From Erythrobasidium yunnanense (Eukaryota > Basidiomycota > Cystobasidiomycetes > Erythrobasidiales > Erythrobasidiaceae), in assembly GCA_001600175.1 (NCBI GenBank), contig BCJC01000007.1, forward strand, positions 1,078,115 to 1,142,114: a stretch of DNA of 64,000 bases, written 5' to 3'. The notes below the pieces were generated by a model. It was not told where the DNA came from. It worked only from the letters and a program-made list of their open reading frames with translations, and did not search any database. Both the position numbers and the translations under genes were made by a program. Positions within the stretch are counted from its first letter, which is position 1. Each line of letters opens with the position of its first letter. Shown piece by piece: positions 12,289 to 25,000 of the stretch.

Positions 12289-13467
12289 GGCCAACGCTCG
12301 CAGCTGACCTCGGCTTCAGCTCACCCTAAAGTAGCAGCAATAGTCGTTGCGCGATTGTGAGTATTCCTCGCCGTTGACGTCTGCCTTTTCGCGGACCCTT
12401 GCCGTGTTTTGGTGTTGGAGTCGTACTAAAGCTGACCTTCTGACCGCGTGGCATTGTCAGGAACATCATGATGCAGATTAGCCCCTATTTTCAGGAAATG
12501 TATCACGTAAGTATCTGAGCATAGGATAGTTCCGTTGATGGTTGTGCATTGCAACTACACGATACATGGTAAAGGCCACTTTCCCTTGGGTTCCTTTGTT
12601 TTCTAGAAATATGCAGAGTTGGGGGTTTGCAGTCTTTCCATTCAGTCCCGCCTGAGCTTCCTCTTTCGTTTTGCTTTGATCCATCGCTCCTTGTATCTCC
12701 CTGCCGATTCTTCAGTTTTCCGTTTTGGCCTTCTTTGGGCTTTTTGGGCACTTCCTTCGTTTATATCTTTTTCGTAAGTCTCCATCTCCCCCTCTCCGTC
12801 CATGTATTTCCCCCTCTATACGTATTGCCCCGTCTTGCGTCTATCACTGCCGAGCATCTCTTGCGATCCTTCCGTCCAAGCATCGTAATATTGCGATCTA
12901 AAATTCTATAATGTTATGTAGTAAAAAGTTAAAATGTCCTGTAACCGTGAGAAATATGGAGTGTTCGTGTTCCATGGTCCGCCCTGCTTCTCGAGGAGAT
13001 GAAGCGCCAGATAATAGCTGGAGCATTCCTAAGAAGGGGAAGGAATGCAGAAAATATCCTGTCCTGCGGATATCAGAGGCTGAGAAGGAGGAGAAATCTA
13101 GCTACGAGTATTATAAGGTAATGGAAAGGCCCGATAGGCAAGAGTATAGACTCTGAAGAGCTCTGTGGAGCGAGAGAGGGGAAGGGACAGGTGAGCGGGA
13201 GAATGTTTAAAGAGGTTTTATTGGAGTAGTGTTATGGACTAGCAATGTCCTTAACGTTTGCACTGCGTGACTGAAATATGCTAACTGCGTGGATATGAGA
13301 TCTATGATGCGCCTGAACCGGTCTATCTGCACAGTAGCATCGCTAGTAGCTTCTTGTAGCTATTACTAGGGCTCTGGCACGAGCTGTCCGATGGTGCATC
13401 ACGATATTACTGCTTGTATCTGAATTGGGGGATGGTGAATATCGCTTGTCGGATTGAAGAGGCGCTA
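12289..13467. other. Long intergenic region, PUF gene promoter side
   Basis: 1.2 kb between two leftward genes. It is C/T-rich on the plus strand around 12650-12850 and A/G-rich around 13000-13200. Open frames here have biased composition and no recognisable domain, so I treat it as promoter, leader and terminator DNA. Confidence 0.4.
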
Positions 13468-16400
13468 TCAAGCTGAGTTGGGATTCCCTCTGTTCCTTGC
13501 GGATCGCCTTGCGGGTGTCGCCGCCGATGTTGTAGCTGGCGCAGCTCGTCCTTTCTTGTTTCCCGCAGCGGCAGGCGCAGGTGTACTCGGTGCTTCCAGC
13601 TTCGTTGCCTCGACATCCTTGTTTGGTTGAGGAGCTATAGCGATAGGAGTGATTGCTCCCATGCCCGGCGAAGCAGACTTCTTAGCGGCAGCGGCGGCAG
13701 AAACGGCTTTCTTGTTTGCTCGCGCGACAGCTGCAACCTTCTTGCGATGTTCGACGGTAGTAGGCTTTTTAACTGGAGTTGCGAGATCGTTGCGCTGACG
13801 TAGCATCGTACCGAGACGGACGAGCTTCTCGTTCCATGACAGCAGAATATCATCGGCCAGGAAGGTCTCAAGCTGAAAGAACAGATGCCAAAGCTATTCA
13901 GCATCGCTCAGATAGTTGGAAATAGGCGGGAAGCTTACCGATGGGTTCTCCCCTCCAAATTTGGCCAAGAGCTCTCTAGCATAATCAAGCGAGACCCAAG
14001 TGTTTCCTAGCTTCTTGATAGTATCGAATGTCTCCCGGCGCTGTTCATCCTGATTCGTTGCCCCCTCTAGCGAAAGCAGCAATGCTTCTCCATCGACTGC
14101 ATCGTTATCTACTCTTCGCAGAAGAGGTCGTGCCGTTTCTCCGATAGTCACCATGGTGCTGTAGAAGAGGATCTTGGTTTCTGTTAGAAGAATGGCCATG
14201 TCCGGCTTGAAAGGCGTATCTGGGTAAAAGAGGAAACTTTGGGGATTGGCGGGCGCATCTTCGACGATAGCTGCTTCTGCTTCTGCTGCTTCTGAGAAGA
14301 CTTGCATTGCCGACTCTGTTGTCTGAGCAGCTGTAGTCTGGGAAGATTCCTGGATTGGCAGTGTGCTGGCGGATTCTTGTAGAGTCTCGGCTGTCGACAT
14401 TGCAGGCGTCGCATCTTCGACAATGGCGACTGCTGCAGTCGTAGCTGGCTGCTCTTCTTGTTGGTCGACCTCCATCTCGGTATCTATAGCGATCGGTTCC
14501 GCTTTCTTCTGCTCGAGCTGCGGCAGGCTAGCCGGAATCATAAATGGCGTAGGGAGAGAAGCCGGCATGGGATCTGGTGAAAGGACTGGTTCGAAGGTGG
14601 CTGCATGTTCCACAAAGCTCGAGGAGCCCGTCATTGTAGACGCATCGTTGAGCATATCTTCCGCATCCCTCGAGACTGGCCAAGCGTCGTCTAGATCGTC
14701 CATTCCTACGCTCTCTGGACCAAGAAGGGTAGCTCTATCAAGAAGCTTCTCTTCTTCTTCCGTATGCTCTTCTTCGGAAGGAGGAGTGAGTGCCCATTCT
14801 GCAGGGTGCCCTAGAGCAGAAGCTTGAGGTGAGAAACTATCCCTTGGCGACAATGACGAGACTCTTGATGAGGATTGACTTCTAGACGCAAGTACTACTC
14901 CTGCTGTTTCCTCATCGAGGTCTTCGGCTGCGATACCGCTTGACGAGGTACGCGTCTGAGCATACATCGAGTCGGCGTTAAAGGAGTCCGAAGACTCTTG
15001 GCTTGTAGCTCGACTTTGTTGCACTTGCTCAACATTAGCACTTGCAGCCACGAAATCGTCTCCGTCTTCTTCAGCTTTGATGACGGGTGTAAGAGGGCTA
15101 CTAGCTGCTGTTCGATCATCTTCGAAAGGCTGGATGCTGTTCTCCTTGTTGAGGTGTTCGTCGTCTTCCGAGTAGAAGAAGATAGGATGCGGAGGAACGT
15201 GGTCGCTCAATCCGGGCAGTTCGGCAAGCGGAACAGGAGTAGTCAGAACGTCGCGGGAGTTGTTCCTCGATAACGTAGCGGGACGAGCTTCTGAGCGAGG
15301 GAAGATGAAGCTCGAAGCGCTGTTCATTCGGCGGGCTGCAGTATATCACCAAAGAGGATCAGTTGCCGTCTTCGACCTACAAGAAGAACGAGAAAGGTAG
15401 CGCACCTAGAAGCCTACCGGGTCTCAGAGCATCTCCGAACCTCGCTGCAGCAGCCGCTGGACAGAGCGTTGTGTTGAGGGCTTTCTTGAGCAAGACCTCA
15501 TTCCCATCCTGCATGATCGTCTCCGCTGAGCTTTCTACGTCTTCATCCTCCTCGTCCACTTCTGTAGATTGCGAGGAGAATGTCGATACAGCTCGTGCAT
15601 TCTGCTCGGGATGATCCTCTTCCATCGTAGCGTCTCCAGCTGGAGTTGTTGCGACTTCTACAGTGTTGTCGTCGCCGATACCATCGAAGATTCCGTTCAC
15701 ATCGTCGCTCAAGCTGCTTAGGTCCAGCGCTTCTGGACTGACAATTGCCGCCTGTTCCAGCGCTCCATCCTCGTTCTCCCGACTCTCGCTGAATTCACGC
15801 TCTCGTTCCAGACTATCGAGGGAGAAGTCAAATGCGAGATCCAGGTCGTTCTTGAGCATTTCCGAATGGAAATCCTGCAGGTCTCCGTCATCCTCCTCAT
15901 TCGACAAGATCGACAAGTCACCTAAGGAAGTGAAGCTCGTGTTGTTGGATGATGGCCATACACCTTCATTGCCCGTTGAGGTTACGGAGTTATCAAACGT
16001 GTCGAAATAATCGTGTTCGGCGGGCGTGCCTACGACTGAATCATCGAGGTCGAATCCATCTTCTGCAGGCAGAGAGCGATAGCCTGAAGGCGGTTGATTG
16101 TGATGTGAAGAAGCAGATGGAGAAGCACGTCTCGAGAATGGGCCTCCTATATACATCGCTGAAGAAGTCGAAGGAGAGAAGATGTTCGATTCGGGCGCCG
16201 AGCGCGAAGTGAGGAGATCCAGTTGATGCGTACTCAAGTGTGCTGAAGAAGGGAAAGAAGAAGAAGAGAGTATGTCGTGCATTTCAATAGGCATGAGCGT
16301 GCCGTTGTTGCCTTGCATGGAATGGTGGAGGTGGAGGTTGTCGAATGGAAAGGAAGCTGTGAATGGATGCACTGCGGACGATAGGACAGACATGGATTGT

Positions 16401-17826
16401 GTACGCTGTCGTTTCGAGTTCGGCTGTGCGGATGAGCGGGTGTTCTTGGATGAAAGAGAACTGGCGGAATGGTGGTGTTGTGGTTGTAGAGGTCGTTTCG
16501 CCATAGCAGAGGAAGCAGCAGGTGTGACGTTTCCTGCCGCATCGATTTCTGAGAGTGTAGAGAGTCGGAATTTGAGTTTCTTGAGGTTTGAAGATGATGG
16601 CCTTTGAGCGTCTTGTGACCCGGACGAGTATGCCCGACGATGGGCTTGCCGTGTCCTCCTGTTGCTGTTGCTACTGTCCAGAGAACCTGCTACTGTTTGC
16701 TGCGAAGCATGCTCGAGAACCGGAGGTAGAGGCGCGATGGGTTGCAGGTGCGCAGGCGATGAAGTTGCCATGATTGTATTGCTGCTCAATGTCCGCTTCC
16801 TCTTCCCTCTGCCTAGCGGGTCACTATCCAGCGCAACCATCGGTATGGTCTGCTGTTGCTGTGGTATCATCTGCGGCGCTATATCCTGCATGCTGACTTC
16901 CTGATTCTGCGAAGGTCCCGACGACGTGGACGTAGATGCATTCGCTTGAGCTCTCGTCAGAGGCTTCTCTTCATTCTTGGGCTTTGTTTGGCTGAGAAAG
17001 GATAATGTGATTGTCGAGGCTTTCTGTTTCGTGCCCGTACCCAGCGCTTGAGGCAGCATGGACGTCGAAGGTCGATGTGGGAAAGGCGACGAGAAGCCTA
17101 CTGTCTCTGCTAAGAACCAGAATGTACCTCTCTTCACTACTGGCCGAGCTCTGCAGAAAAAGAAACACGAACGGCGATCCGTCAGCTGACCGATCTCCTT
17201 TTCCGAACAAGGCTGCGGACTCACTCTGCTTCTATGCCTATGCAGGGTATATCCTGAGTAGGTATGACAGATGACAGTTCGTATGTTGAGAAGATAGGAG
17301 GATACGGCGGGATTGCAGTCGCGGCTCTTCTAAGATGACTCCGGATGGCAGCCGAGACGACAGCGAAAGGTTGGGAACCTTCGCATGTCCATCCGTACTT
17401 TGTAGAGCATATGAGAGCGAGTTCTTTAGGTGTCAATGCGCGGTTGTTGCAGCTTGCTATCGCCTTGCCACAGAGGATCAGGAGGGGATCGGCTGCGTCT
17501 TGGGGTCGAAGGGGATATCCTGGCAGAGGGAAAACACCATCTGGAAGAGCGTGAACGAGAGCCATGTCGATGTTGACTGTCCCTGATTGCGGTACGCCAG
17601 TAATGCTGATATTCTCCTTGACTGAAGTTGCCGGAGTGATAGCTGGTGATCCTGCTGCGGTGCTCACACCTCCTTGCGAGAGCCGGCGAGTCTGCAGAGC
17701 TTTACGAGGTGCAGCTGCATCGCTAGTAGCTGGTAATGCTGGCTGCTGTTTCGCTGCTGCAGATTCGGCGCTTGCTGCGTTTGCTGCTGCGTTTGGGCGG
17801 GGCCTTGCCCTCGTCGAGGCCGTCAT
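13468..17826 (-). CDS. Gds1-type winged-helix regulatory protein
   Basis: About 1400 residues in at least four exons. The N-terminus (MTASTRARPRPN) is Ala-rich and disordered. A winged-helix domain follows: VFPLPGYPLRPQ, LILCGKAIASCNNRAL, and YGWTCEGSQPFAVV, then after an intron RPVVKRGTFWFLAE. This matches the Gds1 winged-helix family of fungal proteins linked to respiratory growth. The remainder is Ser/Gln/acid-rich and disordered. Near the C-terminus a helical block has FYPDTPFKPDMAIL, GNTWVSLDYARELL and FLADDILLSWNEKL, followed by basic NLS-like runs. Junctions I can read: EAE-ARPVV near 17224, LRPAR-RMNSA across an 83-nt intron near 15347, and ENPS-LETFL near 13878. A DNA-binding role is inferred from the fold. 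Confidence 0.78.
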
Positions 17827-19157
17827 CTGGCGACACCGCTGAAGCGGGCGAGCAGAAGCAGTAGCTATATAGCTATACTACTTCTACTTGCACCACTTCA
17901 CGCTTTGTTGTATCGCTGTCTTGACTTTTGGAATAATCTCGCCCGGACTTTGACGCGGGAATTGCGCCTAACTTGAGGTTGAAAAGGACACTGAAACGAG
18001 AACCCTGGCCAGCCAGCAGCGCGAAAGAGTAGAAGGGTATATAGCAAGCAAGTAAATGCTCGCTGTGTTTCGTCGTCGTCGTCGTTATCTGCTCTATGGA
18101 ATTGTCACAAAGTTGAGCGCAAAAGAGACGGATTCCAAGGGCTAGGCTGACGGCAGGGACACGCGCTAACTTTATCAGTCACAGATCTGAAAGGAAAGGA
18201 TCACTCAATGATGATGGACAGCAAAAGGGAAGGTTGCAACTTCACACACACTACATCTACACAGTCTGGGATGCTGCGTTGATCCGACGTGTCAGATTTC
18301 AGTTCAGAGTTGATAGTCAGCCCGATAAGCCGGAGGGAGCAACGTGCCGCGATAGTCCAACTCTATGCAAGTGTTATCTTTTTCGACGATTGGATCTGAT
18401 GCCTTCAGTACAGTATGAGAGCAGAGCTGTACACTCCATGAATCGGCAGTAATGTGACTTGTATGCTAAGGTACGCAGATCTGATCTGTGACATGCCCGG
18501 AGTGCAGATCACTTCTTCATCCTCGAAAGACGAGAAGTCAGAATAAGAATACGATACGCATAGTATGCATAGTTGTTAGTTAAACAAGACCACCATCTTC
18601 AGACGAGAGACAGATGGATACTTGCATATCCATGCACAAAGTCGCGTAATATGGGTCGATTTCCGCTACAACGTTACATCAGAGATATCACAGTGAAACA
18701 GAGAAGAAGAAGAATAGGGAGAGGGGAAGAGAAAGAGTGTATGAACTACCGACCCGATGGTCCTGGCTTCGCCTGACTGCAAACGTCTGCGGACCATCGC
18801 AGGGTACTAAGATGTTCATGGATATGATCTCGAAGCGGACTGACACTCTATCAGGAGCGTGGGATGTCTCTGTATTGTTATAATGTCGAGATAGCTCTGC
18901 GAGCAACACTGGGAATATTATAGTCCTGAGAACACGGAGAGTCAGCATACCGTTCAGCGTATGTGATATGTATACGCACCTCTTCTGCCGCACGCCCATA
19001 AAGGGCTATGAAGAGAAGCAACCCTATCCTTGCGCCGTCGAATTTCTTGCGCCCCCTGAGATTTCGAAGTGATCGAGCTTTTCTTCCCTTTGCGAGAAGG
19101 AAGTTTGAGGGAGAGCTCAGCCTCTGCTCGAATACACTGCCAAGTCTATACGCAACC
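17827..19157. promoter_or_regulatory. Divergent promoter region, Gds1-like / RPS18
   Basis: 1.33 kb separating two genes that point away from each other. It contains (CGT)5 at 18071-18085 and several scattered open frames on both strands without a family signature. A minus-strand candidate starting at 18999 (MGVRQK plus a possible 50-nt intron) was considered and left out. No tRNA-like cloverleaf was found. Confidence 0.45.
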
Positions 19158-20043
19158 ATGTCGCTACGAGTACCAGAGCAGCATGAGGCAAGTCGACAGC
19201 AGCGACAGGATGGGGATGGTCGAAGATTTGGAAGGGATTCAGCAAGGGCAGGGCAGGCAGGCCGGGCAGGCGAAAGAACGGGGAGAAACCAGCGACATCA
19301 GGAGAGAATGCTCCAAATGCAAGGAATATACAGTGTATACTTCAAGAGAGATGGAGCACGCCGCGCCTGCCCACTGCGATTCCCGACGATTCAGGCCTCA
19401 AACCCCGTCCAAGATCCTGCAAGTTTCGAGAGGGAGAGCTCAGCTAACCAATGATGATACGATACACAGGTCTTCAACCACATCCTCCGTCTGCTCAACA
19501 CCAACATTGACGGAAAGCGCAAGATCATGTATGCTCTCACCGAGATCAAGGGTGTAGGACGACGATACGCAAACGTCGTATGCAAGAAGGCAGATGTAGA
19601 TCTAGCCAAGCGGTGGGTAGCAACCTCCCATCATCTCAAGTATGGGCATGGTCTGACTGTTCGAGGGATTATAGCGCCGGAGAGCTCAACTCGGACGAGC
19701 TCGAGAGAATCGTTACCATCCTCCAAAACCCTACCCAATTCAAGATCCCTACATGGTTCCTCAACAGACAGAAGGACGCCGTCGATGGCAAGAACAGTCA
19801 GGTCAGTCTACATTCACTTCCTCCACATCGTCGAAAGCACGACACTAACGTGTGATGTCGTATCGTTTGCAGATCCTCTCCAACGGTGTAGACTCGAAGC
19901 TCAGAGACGATCTCGAACGACTAAAGAGAATCAGAAACCACAGAGGTCTCCGTCACTACTGGGGTATCAGAGTACGCGGTCAGCACACAAAGACAACCGG
20001 CAGAAGAGGAAAGACCGTCGGTCCAGCTGGAAAGAAGAAGTAG
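19158..20043 (+). CDS. RPS18: 40S ribosomal protein S18 (uS13)
   Basis: Small-subunit head protein that contacts the large subunit through bridge B1. Exons are 19158-19187 ([10 protein letters not shown]), 19470-19612, 19675-19801 and 19873-20043. Conserved blocks are [76 protein letters not shown] and [15 protein letters not shown], ending KKK. The length is that of the eukaryotic family, except that the first junction adds about three residues relative to PEKFQHILR. The 282-nt first intron would start GCAAGT, a GC-AG donor, with no good GT alternative before frame loss. It is typical that the long first intron sits near the start codon of a ribosomal protein gene. Confidence 0.96.
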
Positions 20044-20200
20044 ATGCAGTAACTCTTCTTTCACTACGTTATTGTCATGCACTTTCTACTCGGGTTGTTC
20101 TGAGGTATATGAGCGACGTCCGTTGCAAATTGCTGTCCCGTCCTTTCCTTTCCTATCCGTCATCTTTTTCGCAATGCACAACACTCGCGCTCGGTTGACG

Positions 20201-20831
20201 CTAATAATCAAGAATCCCTGTACCATCCGGTGACATGACAACAATATTGTTTTCTTTCAGCGGGAGGCGCAACTGCTGCACGGCGAGCCAGAGCTCGTGT
20301 CCGAACGAATGGGGATCCCACGTTGTGAGGTCTTCGAGTGTTGCTTCTAGGATATGTGTGTTGAGATGGACGATGACCTCGGAAATCGCGCCTGCAAACC
20401 CTTTCCAGAGCGAGTATGCATCGTCCCGGTGACACTCGGTCCGTATCGTCTCTGTGAAGTATCTCACATCGCCCTTGAAAGGGTCCCAATAGAGAACACA
20501 CAGTCAGGACAGTTGCACACTTTAGATGGCGAGTTGAGCTGACAGAGTTGTCTGAAATCCATTGCCGCTGATTCACTGAATGTCGTTTGGCGAGACTCGC
20601 GTGACGAGCATCTGATCCACAAACTCCATCTTGTCGCAGATGTATCTGGCAGCACTCGTTCTATTAGCAGCGACACAGCAACAAGCTCATGATGTATCGC
20701 GTCGTATACGTCAGATTGGCGTCGAATTCCGACAGGCTTTGAGGGTCCCGGGAGGGCATAGAATCTGTGGAAGGCTTCGCGGGCGCAGCTTTAAATCGTA
20801 CCAACTGCGCAATCAGCGTAGAGAGTGTCAT
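20201..20831 (-). CDS. Uncharacterised protein, tandem paralogue A (possibly damaged)
   Basis: I do not recognise the family. It starts MTLSTLIAQLVRFKAAP. The first exon ends at SLSEFDANLT, and an intron joins it to YICDKMEFVDQMLV. A last exon encodes GDVRYFTETIR, HRDDAYSLWKGFAGAISEVI and LTTWDPHSFGHELWLAVQQL, ending GILDY. The same blocks and the same first-intron position occur in the neighbour at 21096-21934, so the two are paralogues. I could not join the exon ending VSPNDI to the last exon without meeting an in-frame stop or using a very short intron. The middle is therefore either damaged or mis-spliced in my reading. No signal peptide, cysteine motif or transmembrane segment is visible. 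Confidence 0.5.
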
Positions 20832-21095
20832 TGCTGCAGAACGATCTGCATGGCCAGTTGCAGAAAGTCGCGATCATCTGGTGGGTTGCGAGGCAAGAGA
20901 CAGTGGCAGCAAGAATCATAATTCAGGGAAGAGACAATCTGCTAGATGGCAAGATTACACTGTGAATCATGCCTACTGCAATCTCTCCCATCTTCCTGTA
21001 AGATCGCCGATACAGACCTATAAGTCTTGCTAAGTGTTTGTGCAGGCCAAGTCCAGAGTCCAGAGTCTTTGGGCCTTTACGGTATATAGCGTGGC

Positions 21096-21934
21096 TTACA
21101 ATCGATGTGCATAACGAGTATTCGATTCTTGGGTGTCGAACGTGCTTTCAGCCTGAGCCAGTATGAGATGGTCCAGCAGCATGCCTAACGAGCTCAGTCT
21201 GGGCATGAAATGACAGTGGCAGCTTTGTGTACCAGGACAGGAATATGAGGCGGTATCTCGGTGTACCACCGCTGACCCCGAGGTACTGCAGTCATCAAGA
21301 TGGCCAAGTCTGTTCAGGCAGAGTTTGTTCAGATAAGCGAATGCACACTCATGAAGCTCTACTTTGATGCCGACGTCTTTGAGCGCTCTGTCAAAGCTCT
21401 GCATAGCCCAGCCCAAGTCAAACCCGAAGCTATAGGGATTCCAGGTCGCGACATCGGCAGCAATGGCTTTCTGAACAAATCGATCGATGGATGCTATGAT
21501 ACCGGAGATTTGAGGGGCCAGTCCTTTCCAAAGGGCATATGCATCTGCTCGGTTACATGCAGCCCGTGTTGTAGCGATCAAATGCTTGAGCTCTGCCTGT
21601 CTCCCTTCAGAAATCAGCCTGGTACTCCGTGTGTGGCACGAGTATGTATAGCAACTACGTACACAGTACTCCAGTACAAATAACTGTCGGTCTTCTGGCC
21701 CAGCTCTTGGGGATAACATCTGCTCGATGAAATCTATCTTGCCGCACACGTATCTGGACGACGACGATGCGTCAGAGAAAAGGTGCACATCCAGCTTATT
21801 GAAAGAATAAAATACGTGAGATTGGCGTTGAATTCTTCGAGGCTCTCGGGTGCCGGGTATGGTACAATGCGAGGTTTAGATGGGCCAGCCGCGGGCTTCC
21901 AAAGATTGATAACAGTATTGAGGATGGACAGCAT
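21096..21934 (-). CDS. Uncharacterised protein, tandem paralogue B
   Basis: Intact-looking member of the same unknown family as its neighbour. It starts MLSILNTVINLWKPAAGPSK. An intron after LEEFNANLT joins to YVCGKIDFIEQML. A second intron after QLFVLEYC joins to AELKHLIATTRAACNRADAY. The core continues ALWKGLAPQISGII, DVATWNPYSFGFDLGWAMQS and GIKVELHECAFAYLN. The predicted size is roughly 240 residues, depending on where the last exon ends. Conservation with the neighbour is strongest in the two blocks around DAYxLWKG and TWxPxSFG, suggesting a small folded helical domain. Function unknown. It is divergent from SAC3, whose start lies only about 95 nt away. Confidence 0.6.
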
Positions 21935-22029
21935 GGCCAGATGTCAAGGAGCAGATGGGATGCAGGCTTCCAAAGGGTTACGAAAAAGGGAGCTTCTTGG
22001 CGGAGTCCCAACTCGGTTTTCACGCATGC

Positions 22030-25000
22030 ATGGACGGTCGCACGTCGCCGTCAAAGCGTGGCTCATCCAGAGGCAGAGCTAATGGTGCTAATGCTCGTGG
22101 ACGGCTGCCATCAAGTCGAGGTTCATCAGCATTTGGACGAAAGACAAGAGGGACACCCTTATTCCAGGCTGCTACGGCCACGGCGTCCGACAGCGAAGAG
22201 GCCAGCGACAACGATGTAGCAGACATGAAATCGCAAGCTCAGAGCAAGCTACGCGATGCGAGTACCTTTGATCCGGACGCCGAAGCTGCAAGAAGGTCGA
22301 GATTCGGTACCCATGCCTCTGCGAACCGCTACATCGAGGTGCTTGCTTCTGTCCCCTCTACACCGATGCTCGAAAGTATGCTAAGGACTGCCTATCAATG
22401 CTCAGCTCAAACCCCTCCGCGAAAAGGAAAGACATGACGCCGTCACTTCAGGCCTTATTCCAGATCCACTCAAGCCGCGTCGGTTAGATGAAGCTATCAC
22501 TTTCCAAGGAACATGTCAGGACATGTGTCCTGAATTCGAGCGAGAAGAGCGCGAATACCAGAAGAATGTTGATCGATGGGAGCTGGTAAGGCTGTCCGTG
22601 TCAAGTGTTCACGTTCGGCAAGGGTAATTAACGTAAGGAATACAGGCTCCTGGAAGTAATCGCATCGACCCGAGCTTGGCGGTGAAAGCCTTCCATAGAC
22701 CGGCTGCTGGAAATGAGCAACCGCTGCCGTCGGACGTGAGACCTCCAGGCGTACTCAAGGTGAGCTGATGTCTTTGACACTTCGCTGTTCACCTATACAT
22801 GGTCGGCTGACTTGCACAACGTCCTTGCTATAGGCCACTCTGGACTATCTCTTTCATGATATCCTCGCTCGAGATCCCCTCTTGCGTGACAGTCACCCTT
22901 TCCTTCGAGATAGAACACGAGCAGTCAGACAAGATTTCACGATGCAGAACGAGCGAGGCGCACTGGCTATCGAGTGTCACGAGCGTATTGCACGCTATCA
23001 CATCCTCTGTCTCCATATCTTACGAGAATGGGAGAACTTCAGTGAAAGCCAAGAACTTGAGCAGCTGCGGAAAGGTATGTTTGCATACTTCGGTCCAATA
23101 TAGCTGGCTATGGCTAAGAGTGGACGCTGCAGTCCTTCAATCATTGAACGAGTTCTACGATGATGCGAGACATGAAGGCATCCCCTGCCCTCACGAGGCC
23201 GAGTTCCGAGCCTATTACCTTATTACGCATTTGCGCGACTGGGATACAGTCCGCCAAGTAGAGCTTCTGCCTCCCGATCTTTTCGACAGCAAGCACATGC
23301 AAGCGGCATTACGCATACACGCTCTAGCTCAACGGAATAACGAATCTCGCGGCGAACGTGGACGCCGGCCAGCCAATTCCGAAGCGAGCTTGAATGCCTT
23401 CTCGAGGCTGTTCAAGGCAGTCGCATCAGACGAGACTTCCTATCTTCTGGCATGTCTAGTTGAATCGCACTTTGTGGATATACGACGTGGTGCCCTCGTC
23501 AGTCTCAAGAAGTCATTTATCCATTCTCAGCCGGACTATCCTATCACGAAATTGACGAAACTGTTGGGATGCGATGATGTAGAACATTGTCAGGAAGTAG
23601 CAGAGGGATTCGGTCTGAATGTCAAGACAGGAGGGGCAGGTGTTCCAATCAGCGTCGAGCTGCATAAGAAGGTGGAGATGATCGGTGAGATAGCCCTCTT
23701 GCATCTTTCTTATAAGAGCTGCAGCTGAAGTACACTATGCAGAATACCCACCTACTATCAAGCAGAGAGCCTCCAAGACGATCGTAGAAGCCAAGCGAGG
23801 CAAAGCAACCTTCCAGTCCGTAATCGATGGCAGGTTCTACTCGGCACACGTCGATCTCCCATCTCCGACATCACAGAAAAGACCCAGCTCCGTTAAAGCT
23901 GCATCGCCGACCGTCACTAGACAAACATCCTTCTTTGGTGCAGCGCCAGCAAAGACAGCGATACTGTCTCCTCCTGTCTCGGCGCCTACAACACCTGGCA
24001 TTGGCACCATTGCGTCCAAACCTCTTTCTTTCGTACCTACATCGAAGCTGAACTCACCAGCGACCTCCTTCACGCCTACCAAGTTCGAATCCAAGCCAAA
24101 AACACCAGTCAAATCCGCCTTCCCTTCCATACCGCCTCCACAGCTTCCGGAGGCTACCGTCACTGTGGCACCGAGAGTGCGAAGTCCCACACAAGCGAGG
24201 TTCAGCCCTGACAAGTCGACCCACCTCGAAGTTGCTGCCCCAAGCAAGCTAAAGCCGGTTATTGCACATCAGCGCACTCAGAGCCGGCCCTCGACGCAGG
24301 CACAGCCCACGCCCTCTGGATCCGCCTTACCTCTGGCTTCCAAGCCGAAACCTGCATCTGCATACACCAAAGAGCAACTGGACCGGATTCCGTCAGTTCT
24401 CCTTGACAAAGTTGTCAAGCAATATGTCAGCAAAGCCAGCAAGCAGGTCTTGAAAGACGCCATACTAGATTCTGCACAAGAGAGAGAATCCGAGAGACAG
24501 TTGGCAGTTGAGCAATGCTCAGCCGAGCTCATGACCGTTGTCCTTCAGCGGTTTTCGCAAATAGCAGCTGCTGAAGTCGCGGTTGAACAGAAGGCCGCTC
24601 GACGACAGCTGCGCTCCCGCATGCAGGTTTGGCAGCAGTCGCTGGAAAGGGCTAGAAGAGCTAGAGCCATACAGGAAAAACGACGCCAGCAATTCAAGGA
24701 ACTTGCTCAGGAACTTGATGTTAGCCCGAAGAAGGGGCCTAAGAGAGATTCCGACTCACTGCCGGATGTCTCTACGCTGGATATTGCGGATATTGGTGTG
24801 TCGCGAGGGAACATGGAGAAGGCCACAGACACGCCGGAAGAGGTCAGTAGCGACGCTTCACAAGATTTTGGGCGGAGCTGACTTCGTGTCCCCATGCTCC
24901 AGTCCCCGTTCTGGAAAGAGGGTACTCTGTCCTCTTTGATCTGCGATACAGTAGACAGGGCTTTCTTGACCTTCGGCTACCACGAGCCTATAGACTGGAA

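Noticed and set aside
12627-12911. Plus-strand frame rich in Phe, Ser and Pro
   Set aside because: Composition simply reflects the C/T-rich tract; no conserved features.
14363-14827. Plus-strand Ser/Ala-rich frame
   Set aside because: Antisense shadow of the Gds1-like gene.
18878-19159. Minus-strand open frames overlapping the RPS18 leader, including a possible two-exon gene starting at 18999
   Set aside because: No family resemblance, biased composition, and it would overlap the promoter and start of RPS18.
19448-19456. ATGATGATA in the first RPS18 intron as a snoRNA box C
   Set aside because: Lies only about 14 nt before the 3' splice site with no room for a guide and box D.
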